In this document: one piece after another, positions 34,158-43,407 of the stretch
How positions within the stretch are numbered: position 1 is the first letter of the stretch
How the letters are laid out: every line of letters starts with the position of its first letter
Assembly: GCA_024280485.1 (NCBI GenBank)
Contig: JAJRQB010000117.1
Span: 1 to 64,000 of the forward strand
From: Deltaproteobacteria bacterium
GTDB lineage: Bacteria; Desulfobacterota; Desulfuromonadia; Desulfuromonadales; Geopsychrobacteraceae
DNA length: 64,000 bases
Direction: 5' to 3'
Made by a program: the position numbers and the translations under genes
The notes under the pieces: generated by a model
The model's input: the letters and a program-made list of their open reading frames with translations, nothing else
Databases searched by the model: none
Told to the model about the DNA's origin: nothing

Positions 34158-35549
34158 ATGGCTAAAGAGAATTACCCACCCGGTGTACAGAACTATATCG
34201 TTCGCGGTCAAAAAATGTTGGCCGACGAGGCAACACAACGAACTCGAATGCGCAGCAAGAGATTCGACACTATCGCGGTGCATGGTATCTACGGACTTGA
34301 AGCTGCTCTGGCCAATCAGGGGAGTATAAATGAACCGGTCTACCTGAGTTCGGCTCAGCATTTTGAGAACAGTGATCATATGGAAGCGGCCCTGGCCTAC
34401 CTGATGCCGTCCTGGGCTTATTCGCGCATTGCCAATCCGACGTTACATTATCTGGAAGAGACTCTGTCACTACTCGAGGGCTACGGCTTTGACGAGGAGG
34501 TCAGTTGCTGCGCTACTGGCTCTGGTATGGCCGCGATCTTTCTTGCCACCAACCCTTTCCTGGTCGATTCTCCACCAAAAGGCCCTTTCAATATCGTGGT
34601 CAGTAGCAAGTGTTATGGAGGTACTTTTATGCTCTTCAATGAGCGTTATGCCAAAGAAAGAGGGATTGACGTGCGCTGGGTCAAGGATCCTCTTGATCTT
34701 AAGGAGTGGGAGAGCCTTGTCGATCAACAAACTCGTTTTTTATTTGCTGAGATGCCGAGTAATCCGACTCTGGCAGTTTTTGATATCTGTGCTGTGGCGC
34801 TCCTGGCGCATCAATTCGGTGTGCCGTTAATCGTTGATTCAACCATTGCCACCCCGGCCTTGCTGCGCCCACTCTGTTTGGGAGCAGATATTGTCGTGCA
34901 TTCTGTCAGTAAAAGTATGAACGCTGGTGGTTTAGCGATAGCTGGGGCGGTGATCGCCCGCCATCAGATTCCCAGCCGGGTTGGCCCGGACGAAATGAGA
35001 GAGAATTTCGCCCTCTATTTAAAGCTGCTCCCCGGGCGGGATTTCGGCCCGGCCTTGAGCCCCTTAAGCGCTCTCCTGATTCTGAATGAGCTGCACACCT
35101 TGCGCAGCAAGCTTGACCTGCTCAGCCAGAACTGCATGGAAGTTGCGCGTTTTCTGGCCCAACACAGTTGTGTGACAGCCGTCTATTATCCTGGTTTGCC
35201 CGGCGATGCCGGACATACCGTTGCCTCACGCCTGATGCGGTTGGTCGATAGTGAGAACGCTTGTGACGATGCACTGCCCAGATACGGCCACCTGCTTAGT
35301 TTCAGAGTTAAGGGGGGCGCGACAAAGGCCCGGATCTTTTTTGATCGTTTACAGATGATCATGCGAGCTACAGATCTGGGGCGCATCAAGAGTATTGCTA
35401 CCATCCCGTCCATCTCCACTCATCAACAGCAGGGGGACCAGGGGCGTAAACTGGCTGATATCCCGGGTGATCTGGTACGACTTAACGTCGGGGGAGAGCA
35501 TCCACAGGATATAATAGAAGATCTTGATCAAGCCCTGATGGGACCATAG
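34158..35549 (+). CDS. Cys/Met metabolism PLP-dependent enzyme (trans-sulfuration family)
   Basis: 463 residues, fold-type I. It shows AYSRIANPTLHYLEETLSLLEGY (PLP phosphate region), CCATGSGMAAIF, AEMPSNPTLAVFDI and VVHSVSKSMNAGG with the Schiff-base Lys252, then LRLNVGGEHP-like VRLNVGGEHPQDIIEDLDQAL at the end. The family includes cystathionine gamma-synthase, O-acetylhomoserine sulfhydrylase and methionine gamma-lyase. The long N terminus and insertions do not match one subfamily clearly, so the reaction is left open. GGAGGG precedes the ATG. Confidence 0.85.
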   Translation: MAKENYPPGVQNYIVRGQKMLADEATQRTRMRSKRFDTIAVHGIYGLEAALANQGSINEPVYLSSAQHFENSDHMEAALAYLMPSWAYSRIANPTLHYLEETLSLLEGYGFDEEVSCCATGSGMAAIFLATNPFLVDSPPKGPFNIVVSSKCYGGTFMLFNERYAKERGIDVRWVKDPLDLKEWESLVDQQTRFLFAEMPSNPTLAVFDICAVALLAHQFGVPLIVDSTIATPALLRPLCLGADIVVHSVSKSMNAGGLAIAGAVIARHQIPSRVGPDEMRENFALYLKLLPGRDFGPALSPLSALLILNELHTLRSKLDLLSQNCMEVARFLAQHSCVTAVYYPGLPGDAGHTVASRLMRLVDSENACDDALPRYGHLLSFRVKGGATKARIFFDRLQMIMRATDLGRIKSIATIPSISTHQQQGDQGRKLADIPGDLVRLNVGGEHPQDIIEDLDQALMGP

Positions 35550-35578
35550 CTACTAATTGGATATTTTATAGAGGCCAT

Positions 35579-36195
35579 ATGCAGGAAGAACTTACGACCC
35601 TACAGAAGGTTTATGACGTTTCATTAGAGTTTATTATCAAGTACAGCTTCCAGATTATTGGAGCCCTCATCATTCTGGCAGTCAGGGTGAAATTTGCTGG
35701 CTGGGTTGGATAGTGATCAGGTTCTGTGCAAGACGTGAACTCGATCTGACCCTGGGGCGATTTTTGGGTAACTTCACCAAGACGCTGGTACTGACTTTTT
35801 CATCATTATCGCTATAGATAAGTTCGGTATCTCCATAGCACCTTTTATTGCGGCCTTGGTGCCTTGGCTTTCGGTAGCAGTTTCGCCCTTCAGGGACCGC
35901 TTTCTAACTACGGTGCCGGTTTGTCGATTATTCTGAGCCGTCCTTTTGTCGTTGTCGATATCATCCTGGCGCAGGGGGTAAGAGGCGGCGTGGATGAGGT
36001 CCGCTTAGCGGCGAAAATTTTGACCAATGAGAATGGCGAGAAAATAACTATCCCTAATAAGCCAGTCTGCTCTATCGGGTCAATCAGGATTTATCTACGG
36101 CGCTCAAGCAAGCTGGTGTTAAGATCCCATTTCCACAACGTGAGATCCGAGTGTTTGGTGCAAATGTCGAGAGTCGTGAAATAGGAATATCATGA
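35579..36195 (+). pseudogene. Broken MscS-type mechanosensitive channel gene
   Basis: It begins normally (MQEELTTLQKVYDVSLEFI, first membrane helix, to VKFAGWVG) and stops at TAG 35711. The family sequence continues in shifted frames: VIRFCARRELDLTLGRF, then IIIAIDKFGISIAPFIAAL, then ALAFGSSFALQGPLSNYGAG (pore helix). These mark at least three single-base shifts between 35700 and 35870. After KITIPNK the beta domain is missing and the sequence jumps to the C-terminal TALKQAGVKIPFPQREIRVFG. Frameshifts plus a deletion make this a true pseudogene. Its old stop overlaps the DUF423 start (ATGA). Confidence 0.85.
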
Positions 36196-36569
36196 AAATC
36201 TTTCTCATCCTTGGTAGTCTCAACGCTTTGATCGGTGTCACTCTTGGAGCTTTTGGCGCGCATGGGTTAAAATCAAGAGTAACTCCTGAGCTTTTGAGTG
36301 TCTGGCAAACCGGTGTCCAATATCATTTAATTCACGCCCTGGCGCTGGTACTGATCGGCATCCTCTGCCAGTTGATGCCTGATGCTTCTCTGGTCCGCTA
36401 TGCCGGGTGGTCACTCCAGTTAGGGATACTGCTCTTCTCTGGCAGTCTTTATGCTTTAGTCCTCTCTGGTGTCAAATCTCTCGGCATGATCACTCCGCTG
36501 GGTGGTGTTGCGTTTCTGGTGGGATGGTTGCTGCTTGCCCTGGCCGCATGGCGGCATAGTACCGGATGA
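36192..36569 (+). CDS. DUF423 inner-membrane protein (YgdD family)
   Basis: 125 residues with four predicted membrane helices. The family start is MKIFLILGSLNALIGVTLGAFGAHGLK, followed by WQTGVQYHLIHALALVL, LQLGILLFSGSLYAL and MITPLGGVAFLVGWLLLALAA. The function is unknown. It was once translationally coupled to the now broken mscS gene (ATGA overlap). No ribosome site other than GGAAT is seen, so its expression may have dropped with mscS decay. Confidence 0.92.
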   Translation: MKIFLILGSLNALIGVTLGAFGAHGLKSRVTPELLSVWQTGVQYHLIHALALVLIGILCQLMPDASLVRYAGWSLQLGILLFSGSLYALVLSGVKSLGMITPLGGVAFLVGWLLLALAAWRHSTG

Positions 36570-36716
36570 ATCTGATGCCTACGCACTGTAAAACTGAGGA
36601 AAAGCATTGCCTGTGTCGGGGAATCAATGATATAGATTCGCAGCGCGATGACCATGGGGTTTGGCCCTGTGGTCTTTTGTTTTCAAAGATCTGTTTTTAA
36701 AAGGAATTATTGACCA

Positions 36717-38348
36717 ATGATCAGTGCATCAAATATCTGTCTGGCCTATGGCAAACGGACGATTTTCAAGAACGTTAATATCAAGTTCACACCCGGCAAC
36801 TGCTATGGCCTGATCGGTGCCAATGGTTCAGGCAAGACTACTTTTCTGAAGATTTTGGCGGGTGATTCCGAAGCTGATAAAGGGGAGGTCTCGATCGCCA
36901 AGGGTCTGCGTCTGGCCGTGCTGCGTCAGGATCAGTTCGCTTTTGACGAAGAGTCTGTTTTCAACACCGTCATCATGGGTCACACGCGGCTCTACGAGGT
37001 AATGGCTGAACGCGAAGCGATCTACACCAAAGAGGATTTTACCGACGAAGATGGGGTTCGTTCTGGCGAGTTGGAAGCCGAGTTTTCTGAAATGAACGGC
37101 TATGAGGTTGAGGCTGAGGCGGCAGTCCTGTTGAATGGTCTTGGCATTGCTGAGGAGTTGCGAAGTAAAAAACTTAAAGAGCTCGAAGGCGGTGAGAAGG
37201 TGCGCGTGCTGCTGGCTCAGGCGCTTTTTGGCAATCCCGATATTCTGCTGTTGGATGAGCCGACCAACCACCTGGATCTCAAATCGATTCAATGGCTCGA
37301 GGAGTTTCTCGGACGTTTTCAGAATACCGTAATTGTGGTCTCTCACGACCGGCATTTTTTGAACCAGGCCTGTACCCATATTGCCGACATCGACTTCAGC
37401 ACCATCCGTACCTACGTCGGCAATTACGATTTCTGGTATGAGGCCAGTGAACTGGTTTTGAAACAGAAGCAGGATGCTAACAAAAAGACCTCGGATAAGG
37501 CAGCCGAACTCAAAGATTTTATCGCCCGGTTCAGTTCCAATGCCTCCAAGGCCAAACAGGCGACCTCGCGTAAAAAATTGCTGGACAAACTTGATATAGA
37601 AGAATTGCCAATTTCTTCGCGTAAGTATCCATTTGTAAGTTTCACGCCCGAGCGACCCTGTGGTGACATCATCCTCGAAGTGAAGGATCTAACCGTAATC
37701 ATTAATGGCGTCAAGGTCCTGGATAAGTTGAATTTGACCGTCACTAAAGGAGATAAGATCGCCTTTGTCGGCAATAGTCTGGCTAAATCCACACTACTTC
37801 AAGTCCTGGTTGAAGAAATTAAGCCGGATAGCGGTAGTTTTCGCTGGGGAGTGACCATCACCAACTCCTATTTTCCTAAAGAGAACAGCTCGTATTTTAC
37901 CAAGGATCTGAGTCTGATCGATTGGCTCTGCCAGTATCCACCTCATGAAGGGGAGAACTTTGCCCGTGGCTTTCTCGGCCGGATGCTTTTCTCCGGGGAC
38001 GAAGCGACCAAGATGACCAGTGTACTCAGTGGTGGCGAAAAGGTGCGTTGCATGTTGTCGCGGATGATGTTGACCAATGCCAACGTGCTGATGTTCGACG
38101 AACCGACCAACCACCTGGATCTGGAATCGATCACTGCGCTCAATAACAGTTTGATCAATTTTAAAGAGGTGATTCTGTTCACTTCTCACGACCACAAATT
38201 TGTCTCCACACTGGCGAACAGGATCGTTGAACTGACCCCGGGCGGAGTGATCGACCGCGTGATGAGTTTTGACGAATACCTGGAAAGTGCAGATGTGACT
38301 GCTCTCCGTGAGAAGCTGTGTCAGGGCGAAGCAAATCTGAAACTGTAG
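36717..38348 (+). CDS. ABC-F family ATPase, YbiT type
   Basis: 543 residues with two ABC domains and no membrane segment. NBD1: Walker A GANGSGKT (~34-41), signature LEGGEKVR in place of LSGGE, Walker B DILLLDEPTNHLD. The linker (~245-300) is Lys/Ala/Ser-rich. NBD2: the P-loop reads GNSLAKST instead of G-x-N-G-x-G-K-S/T, the signature is LSGGEKVR, and Walker B is VLMFDEPTNHLD. ABC-F proteins act on the ribosome. The altered second P-loop is usual in this YbiT-like clade as far as I know; the Ser-to-Glu change in the first signature is less expected. AAGGAAT precedes the ATG. Confidence 0.9.
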   Translation: MISASNICLAYGKRTIFKNVNIKFTPGNCYGLIGANGSGKTTFLKILAGDSEADKGEVSIAKGLRLAVLRQDQFAFDEESVFNTVIMGHTRLYEVMAEREAIYTKEDFTDEDGVRSGELEAEFSEMNGYEVEAEAAVLLNGLGIAEELRSKKLKELEGGEKVRVLLAQALFGNPDILLLDEPTNHLDLKSIQWLEEFLGRFQNTVIVVSHDRHFLNQACTHIADIDFSTIRTYVGNYDFWYEASELVLKQKQDANKKTSDKAAELKDFIARFSSNASKAKQATSRKKLLDKLDIEELPISSRKYPFVSFTPERPCGDIILEVKDLTVIINGVKVLDKLNLTVTKGDKIAFVGNSLAKSTLLQVLVEEIKPDSGSFRWGVTITNSYFPKENSSYFTKDLSLIDWLCQYPPHEGENFARGFLGRMLFSGDEATKMTSVLSGGEKVRCMLSRMMLTNANVLMFDEPTNHLDLESITALNNSLINFKEVILFTSHDHKFVSTLANRIVELTPGGVIDRVMSFDEYLESADVTALREKLCQGEANLKL

Positions 38349-38354
38349 GCTGCT

Positions 38355-38594
38355 TTGCTGAAGAGACTTCTTACTCACATTCCGTATCCGTCGCTGATCA
38401 TCGCCGCAATATTTCTTGGGCTTGCGCCGTTTTCTCCTGAACCGCACGTCGTTGAAAAATTTAATATGTTGCTCAACGGAAGCCTGAGCCGGCCTATTGA
38501 TCTCTTTGATTTGCTCTTTCACCTGTCCCCTGCGAGCTTGCTGCTGGTGAAGTGGCTCGTGGGTCGCAAGAAGAGTCGTCACACTGAGTCCTGA
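38355..38594 (+). CDS. Small membrane protein (RPIDLFDL motif)
   Basis: 79 residues, two hydrophobic helices (LIIAAIFLGLAPF and LLFHLSPASLLLVKWL) separated by VEKFNMLLNGSLSRPIDLFDLLFH. This RPI-D-x-F-D-L segment recurs in small proteins found near RND exporters and in marine/delta-proteobacterial genomes. The start is TTG 38355, 6 bp after the ABC-F stop, without a strong ribosome site. The function is unknown. Confidence 0.65.
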   Translation: MLKRLLTHIPYPSLIIAAIFLGLAPFSPEPHVVEKFNMLLNGSLSRPIDLFDLLFHLSPASLLLVKWLVGRKKSRHTES

Positions 38595-38638
38595 AAGAAT
38601 TCGTAAAATCAGTTATCCTTGAGTCTGGAGGTAAGCTG

Positions 38639-39256
38639 ATGCTGAATCCCCCCGTAAAGATTACCCTCTATCGTTGGGCTGGTGCCTGGGGCCCATTCAA
38701 GATCAAAATTCCCTGCGGCGAATGCGCACTGACCACAGACGTCATTCGCGATACCTTGGAGCATGAACTCGCCGGAATACCAGTTGATCTACAGATTCAC
38801 GACTGGCTGGACTACTGGTGGAGACCGCTTCTCAGAGGGGGTTGGCATGCACCGATCGTGCTAGTTGAGGGTCGGATGATCAGTCAGGGCGGTGCTTTGA
38901 ATCGTGGCGTTCTGGCAGAAACAGTGATTCGTCAACATGCGACCCGCAGCAAGCTTCAGGGAAATCATCTATTCGGTAAGGGGACATGCCCACATTGCCA
39001 GAGAGCTAAAGGCTATTTTAGTGACGCAGGGATAGAGTATCAGTATCAGGATGTGGTCAAGAATCCGCGCGCACTCTACGAGATGCTCGTACGTGTCAAG
39101 CCGATTATTGGGTCTAAAACACCTATCAGCGTCCCGCAGATCTGGTTTGATGGTCAGTATGTCGGCGGCGCCGATCAACTGAGTCAGTTACTCCGTCGAC
39201 CGGTTGAACCGAACCCTGAGCGCGGCAAATCGTCTCTCTCGCCAGATGAGCTCTGA
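38639..39256 (+). CDS. Thioredoxin-fold plus glutaredoxin two-domain protein
   Basis: 205 residues. The N-terminal half (1-105) has a thioredoxin-like pattern with CGEC (in KIPCGECALTTDVIRDTL) and a cis-Pro region WHAPIVLVEGRMISQGGALNRG. The C-terminal half is a glutaredoxin: GTCPHCQRAKGYFSDAGIEYQYQDV with CPHC, then ISVPQIWFDGQYVGGADQL containing cis-Pro and the GG glutathione site. It should reduce disulfides or mixed glutathione disulfides in the cytoplasm. GGAGG precedes the ATG. Confidence 0.85.
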   Translation: MLNPPVKITLYRWAGAWGPFKIKIPCGECALTTDVIRDTLEHELAGIPVDLQIHDWLDYWWRPLLRGGWHAPIVLVEGRMISQGGALNRGVLAETVIRQHATRSKLQGNHLFGKGTCPHCQRAKGYFSDAGIEYQYQDVVKNPRALYEMLVRVKPIIGSKTPISVPQIWFDGQYVGGADQLSQLLRRPVEPNPERGKSSLSPDEL

Positions 39257-39303
39257 TAGTGTAGTCTGACCATTCCTTGTCATTTTTTTGAATTGGAGAA
39301 TTT

Positions 39304-39492
39304 ATGAACCAAATGATGGAGCAAATGATTTTTATCTGGGTCGTTTTTGCAGCAGCAGCAGTGTCTATGGCCAAGAGTAAAGGTCGCAATGTTTACCTAT
39401 GGGCAGCGATCAGTTTACTGATAGGTCCTTTTGCCGTCTTAATTGTCGCAGTATTGAAAACGACCTCGACCGGCGACACGAAGTATAACTGA
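39304..39492 (+). CDS. Small two-helix membrane protein
   Basis: 62 residues: helix 1 MIFIWVVFAAAAVSMA, a short KSKGRNVYLWA loop, helix 2 ISLLIGPFAVLIVAVL and a polar tail. GGAG precedes the ATG. The G-R-N/S-x-x-x-W-x-x-x-S-x-x-x-G-P-x-A-x-L-I layout recurs in small bacterial membrane proteins of unknown function. It lies 4 bp before the next small gene. Confidence 0.7.
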   Translation: MNQMMEQMIFIWVVFAAAAVSMAKSKGRNVYLWAAISLLIGPFAVLIVAVLKTTSTGDTKYN

Positions 39493-39496
39493 CACT

Positions 39497-39691
39497 ATGA
39501 GGGCTAAAAAACCTGAACAGAGTGTCGTATCAGAAGCCTGGCAGAACATGTCTGCGGATATGGAAAAATTCCTGCCACAGAAACTTCGCGGGGGAAAAGG
39601 TAAGTGGAAGTTTGCCCTGGCGTTGGCCTTGATCGAACTGGTCGTGCTTGGGGTCGTCGGAAAATACCTTTATGACTGGCTGACAGGCTGA
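39497..39691 (+). CDS. Small single-helix membrane protein
   Basis: 64 residues: a charged cytoplasmic part (AKKPEQSVVSEAWQNMSADMEKFLPQKLRGGKGKW) and one transmembrane helix (FALALALIELVVLGVVGKYLY). It is linked closely to the small membrane gene before it (4 bp) and the ADP-ribosylglycohydrolase after it (6 bp), so it is part of a run of co-transcribed genes. No family recognised. Confidence 0.6.
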   Translation: MRAKKPEQSVVSEAWQNMSADMEKFLPQKLRGGKGKWKFALALALIELVVLGVVGKYLYDWLTG

Positions 39692-39697
39692 TCTTCT

Positions 39698-40480
39698 ATG
39701 TTGGGAGCGATTGTCGGAGACATTATTGGCTCACGATTCGAGTTTCAACCCATCAAATCTTGTAATTTCCAACTCTTTTCGCCCGATTGCCGCTTCACCG
39801 ACGATACAATACTGACCCTGGCGACAGCCAATGCGCTGCTTGAGCAGCGACCCTTCGGCGAAACCTATCGCGACTTCTATCATCGCTACCCGCATGCTGG
39901 CTACGGCCAACGTTTTTCTCGCTGGGCGGCGTCCAATACCGAGCTCCCCTATGACTCCTATGGCAATGGTTCTGCCATGCGTGTGGCACCAGTGGCCTGG
40001 GTTGCTGACGAATTGGGTGAGGTGCTTGACCTGGCAGCTCAAACAGCAATGCCGACTCACGATCATCCCGAAGGCATCAAAGGCGCGCAGGCAGTTGCTG
40101 CAGCGATCTTCCTGGCACGTAACGGAGCAGGAAAGGCTGCGATACAGACTTTTATTGTCGAAACCTCCGGCTATGACCTGCAGCGTCCGCTGGCGCAGAT
40201 CAGACCTGCGTACAGTTTTGAGGTCAGTTGTCAGAAGTCTGTGCCTGAGGCACTCTGCTGTTTTTTCGAGAGCACTGATTTTATTTCGGCAATTCGTCTC
40301 GCGGTTTCTTTAGGAGGCGACGCAGACACTCAAGCAGCGATTGCCGGAAGCATCGCCGAAGCTTTCTATGGCGGCGTCCCAGCTGCTATAGTTGATGCAG
40401 CTCTGATTTATCTTGACCCTTTTCTCCTTGAAATCTGCGACAGATTCAGTACTCGGTTTCTGACTGATTTGCCGCTGTGA
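39698..40480 (+). CDS. ADP-ribosylglycohydrolase family protein
   Basis: 260 residues. The di-magnesium site motifs of the DraG/ARH fold are FTDDTILTLATA (TDDT), PTHDHPEGIKGAQAVAAAI, and SLGGDADTQAAIAGSIAEAFYG (GGDxDT). It should remove ADP-ribose from proteins, nucleic acids or small molecules; the target is unknown. It lies directly upstream of ovoA (20 bp), but a functional link is not evident. Confidence 0.9.
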   Translation: MLGAIVGDIIGSRFEFQPIKSCNFQLFSPDCRFTDDTILTLATANALLEQRPFGETYRDFYHRYPHAGYGQRFSRWAASNTELPYDSYGNGSAMRVAPVAWVADELGEVLDLAAQTAMPTHDHPEGIKGAQAVAAAIFLARNGAGKAAIQTFIVETSGYDLQRPLAQIRPAYSFEVSCQKSVPEALCCFFESTDFISAIRLAVSLGGDADTQAAIAGSIAEAFYGGVPAAIVDAALIYLDPFLLEICDRFSTRFLTDLPL

Positions 40481-40500
40481 ACTAGACCCGGAGGATATCA

Positions 40501-42609
40501 ATGGACCTGCGCAACACCCACACCCTGATTCTTAATACCGGAACCTCTGAAGATAAGCGCACCGAGATCAGAGAATACTTTCACAAAACCTTCAGTATCG
40601 ATGAGCAGCTCTACGATAATCTAGCCAGCGACTCAGCTTTTCATTTGCGCGCTGAACCGTTGCGACATCCCTTGATCTTTTACTTCGGTCATACCGCAAC
40701 ATTTTATATCAACAAGCTGATCGCCGCAAAAGTCATTGATAAGCGTATTAACCCGCATTTTGAGTCGATGTTTGCGATCGGCGTCGATGAGATGTCATGG
40801 GATGACCTTGATGGTGCGAACTATGATTGGCCGACTGTCTCTGAGGTCAAAGCTTACCGCAATGAAGTGCGGGCGCTGGTCGATACCGTGATCAGCACCC
40901 TGCCACTGGAGCTGCCTGTCGATTGGGACAACCCGTTCTGGGCGATCATGATGGGGATCGAGCACCAGCGTATCCATCTGGAAACCTCTTCAGTCATTAT
41001 CCGGCGCTTACCCCTCGATCAAGTCCGTGCGCTACCAGAGTGGGAGATCTGCAAAGAGAGTGGAGAAGCCCCAACAAACCAGTTGTTGCCTGTTGCAGGT
41101 GATCGGGTCTGTCTCGGAAAAAGTAAGGATCACCGGCTCTACGGCTGGGATAATGAATTTGGCAGTCATCAATTCAATGTCGATGACTTCGAGGCGAGCA
41201 AATATTTGGTTTCCAATCGCGAATTCTTGGATTTTGTGGACTCCGGAGGTTATCAGCAACCGCAGTTATGGACAGAGGAAGGACAGCGCTGGCTCGCATT
41301 CAGCAAGGCCGAACAGCCACTTTTCTGGTTGGGGGAGAAAACCAACTATCGCTTGCGCACCATGACGCAGGAGATCGTCATGCCCTGGGACTGGCCGGTC
41401 GAAGTGAACTATCTCGAAGCCAAGGCCTTTTGCAACTGGAAAGCACAGGATTCCAACCTGCCGATTCGCCTGCCGACTGAAGATGAGTGGACCTTGCTTC
41501 GCGATCAGCAGCAGGTTCCCGATCAACCTGACTGGGATAAGGCGCCGGGAAATATCAACCTTGAGTACTGGGCTTCCTCATGTCCGGTCAATCGATTTGC
41601 GTTCGGGGAGTTCTACGATCTTATTGGTAACGTCTGGCAGTGGAGCGAGACTCCAATTTCTGGCTTTCCCGGTTTTGAAATACATCCATGGTATGACGAT
41701 TTTTCTATCCCGACTTTCGACACGCAACACAACCTGATCAAAGGTGGCTCCTGGATCTCAACCGGCAACGAAGCGACCCGTGATGCGCGCTACGCCTTTC
41801 GTCGACACTTTTACCAGCACGCCGGGTTCCGCTACGTCTCTTCTGAACAAGACCTGGAAACTACCGAAGCTATGTACGAAACCGATGATGCCGTTGCCCA
41901 GTATTGTGATGCTCACTATGGTCCTGAAAAGTTCGGCGTTAAAAACTTCCCGAATCAGTTGGTCCGTATCTGTCTTGAGAACATGGCTGAGAAACCGAAA
42001 CTGCGCGCTCTTGACCTGGGTTGTGCCGTTGGCCGCGCCAGTTTCGAGTTAGCACAGCACTTCGATTTTGTTACCGGCATCGATTATTCGGCGCGCTTCA
42101 TTCGCATTGCGCATCAGATGCAGGAAAAAGGTGTGATTCACTATCAACTCCCGGAGGAAGGGGAGATTGTCTCTTTTCATGAAAAATACCTGCGCGACTT
42201 TGATCTGACATCAGGTCAGGAGCGAATTGAGTTCTACCAGGGGGATGCGCACAACCTGAAGCCGCAGTTCACCGGGTATGACCTTGTTCTGGCTGCCAAT
42301 CTGATTGATCGACTCTCCGATCCGAAACATTTTTTGACTGAGATCCATCAGCGACTTAACCCTGGTGGTTTGCTGATTCTGGCGTCACCATATACTTGGC
42401 GAGAAGAATTCACCCGAAAATCAAGCTGGTTAGGAGGACTGCGTCGTACTGGTGAACCATTCACCACTCTGGAAGGATTGCGGGAGACACTTGACACTCT
42501 TTTTCGCGAGGTCGGAGAACCACGTGATGTCGAGTTTGTGATCCGTGAAACGGCTCGTAAGTTTCAGCATACAATTTCCCAGGTGACGATATGGGAGCGT
42601 ATAGCTTGA
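40501..42609 (+). CDS. ovoA: 5-histidylcysteine sulfoxide synthase / ovothiol methyltransferase OvoA
   Basis: 702 residues. The N-terminal DinB-like domain holds the iron ligands His64 (FGHTATF) and HQRIHLE with His155, His159 and Glu161. The middle FGE-like sulfoxide synthase domain shows LPTEDEWTLLRD, FYDLIGNVWQWSETP, KGGSWISTGNEA and HAGFRYV. The C-terminal SAM methyltransferase starts at ~495 with RALDLGCAVGRASFELAQHF. OvoA joins cysteine to histidine C5 with O2 as sulfoxide, and its last domain methylates 5-mercaptohistidine to ovothiol A. All three parts are intact. GGAGG precedes the ATG. The next gene, probably the C-S lyase, is broken. Confidence 0.92.
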   Translation: MDLRNTHTLILNTGTSEDKRTEIREYFHKTFSIDEQLYDNLASDSAFHLRAEPLRHPLIFYFGHTATFYINKLIAAKVIDKRINPHFESMFAIGVDEMSWDDLDGANYDWPTVSEVKAYRNEVRALVDTVISTLPLELPVDWDNPFWAIMMGIEHQRIHLETSSVIIRRLPLDQVRALPEWEICKESGEAPTNQLLPVAGDRVCLGKSKDHRLYGWDNEFGSHQFNVDDFEASKYLVSNREFLDFVDSGGYQQPQLWTEEGQRWLAFSKAEQPLFWLGEKTNYRLRTMTQEIVMPWDWPVEVNYLEAKAFCNWKAQDSNLPIRLPTEDEWTLLRDQQQVPDQPDWDKAPGNINLEYWASSCPVNRFAFGEFYDLIGNVWQWSETPISGFPGFEIHPWYDDFSIPTFDTQHNLIKGGSWISTGNEATRDARYAFRRHFYQHAGFRYVSSEQDLETTEAMYETDDAVAQYCDAHYGPEKFGVKNFPNQLVRICLENMAEKPKLRALDLGCAVGRASFELAQHFDFVTGIDYSARFIRIAHQMQEKGVIHYQLPEEGEIVSFHEKYLRDFDLTSGQERIEFYQGDAHNLKPQFTGYDLVLAANLIDRLSDPKHFLTEIHQRLNPGGLLILASPYTWREEFTRKSSWLGGLRRTGEPFTTLEGLRETLDTLFREVGEPRDVEFVIRETARKFQHTISQVTIWERIA

Positions 42610-43407
42610 TGAATCTGATTTTTGATGTCGAGAGTGCACGCCGCGAAACTCGCGGTTGTGAAAAACTGATTCGTTTCAACAATGCTGGCGCATCATCGCC
42701 TCCGATGGTTTGCCGATTACTTATATCATTATTTGCATGAGGAGGAGCGGAGGTGGAGGACTACGAGATCATGGCGCGTCGCACTGACGAACTTGAAAAC
42801 TTTCACACTGCAGTTGCGCGATTGTTGAACTTCTCAACGCAAGAGGTTGCCTTTACTGACAGTGCCACTCGTGCCTGAATTCAGCTTTCTACGTATTCAA
42901 CTTCAACCCTGGCGAACGTATTCTGGTCGGAACGACCGAATATGGAAGTAGTCTGGCGGCACAGTTGCCCCGCGTTCAGATTCCGGATGATGAATACGAT
43001 CAGATCGTTATCTCTGCATTGGAGAATGCTGATCAGCGACCGGGTCATGTTGATCTGTGTGCCCCATATCCCTTCGAGTGGGGGGGGGTATTAACCCGGT
43101 TGCCGCTGTTGGCAAAGTTGCCAGGGCGGCAGAAATTCCGTATTTACTCGATGCATACCAGACTCTCGGTCAACTGTCGGTCTATGTCGAAGAGATCGGC
43201 TGTGGTACCGGGCAAAAGTTTATACGTGGCCCGCGCGGAACAGGTCTGTTATATGTGCGCAATCATCTCATCATCAAACAGAAGGCTCGACAAAATATCG
43301 ACGGGGACTTTAATCTCATAATCGGCTATCGTGGTTTTCCTCTCCTCGTTATAGTTGATGTGTCGCAGCACCAATCCTACGAGATAAGGACCACGATGGC
43401 TTCATGA
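42609..43407 (+). pseudogene. Broken class-V aminotransferase-fold PLP enzyme gene (probable ovothiol C-S lyase)
   Basis: The start ATG overlaps the ovoA stop (TGATG). The first ~30 codons (MNLIFDVESARRETRGCEKL...NNAGAS) match class-V PLP enzymes. The family sequence then jumps frames repeatedly: EDYEIMARRTDELENFHTAVARLL, NFSTQEVAFTDSATRA, a one-base loss before NSAFYVFNFNPGERILVG, later [19 protein letters not shown] and [18 protein letters not shown]. Segments are missing around the PLP aspartate and at the whole C terminus. It cannot make an active enzyme. By position it would be the lyase step (OvoB role) in ovothiol synthesis. Confidence 0.85.

Noticed and set aside
35700..35720. Recoding of the mscS stop
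   Set aside because: The stop is TAG and is followed by frame changes and a deletion, so decay explains it.
42870..42890. Second Sec candidate at the TGA in the PLP lyase pseudogene
   Set aside because: The TGA appears only because one base is missing after TG; the family sequence resumes in the next frame and other frameshifts follow.
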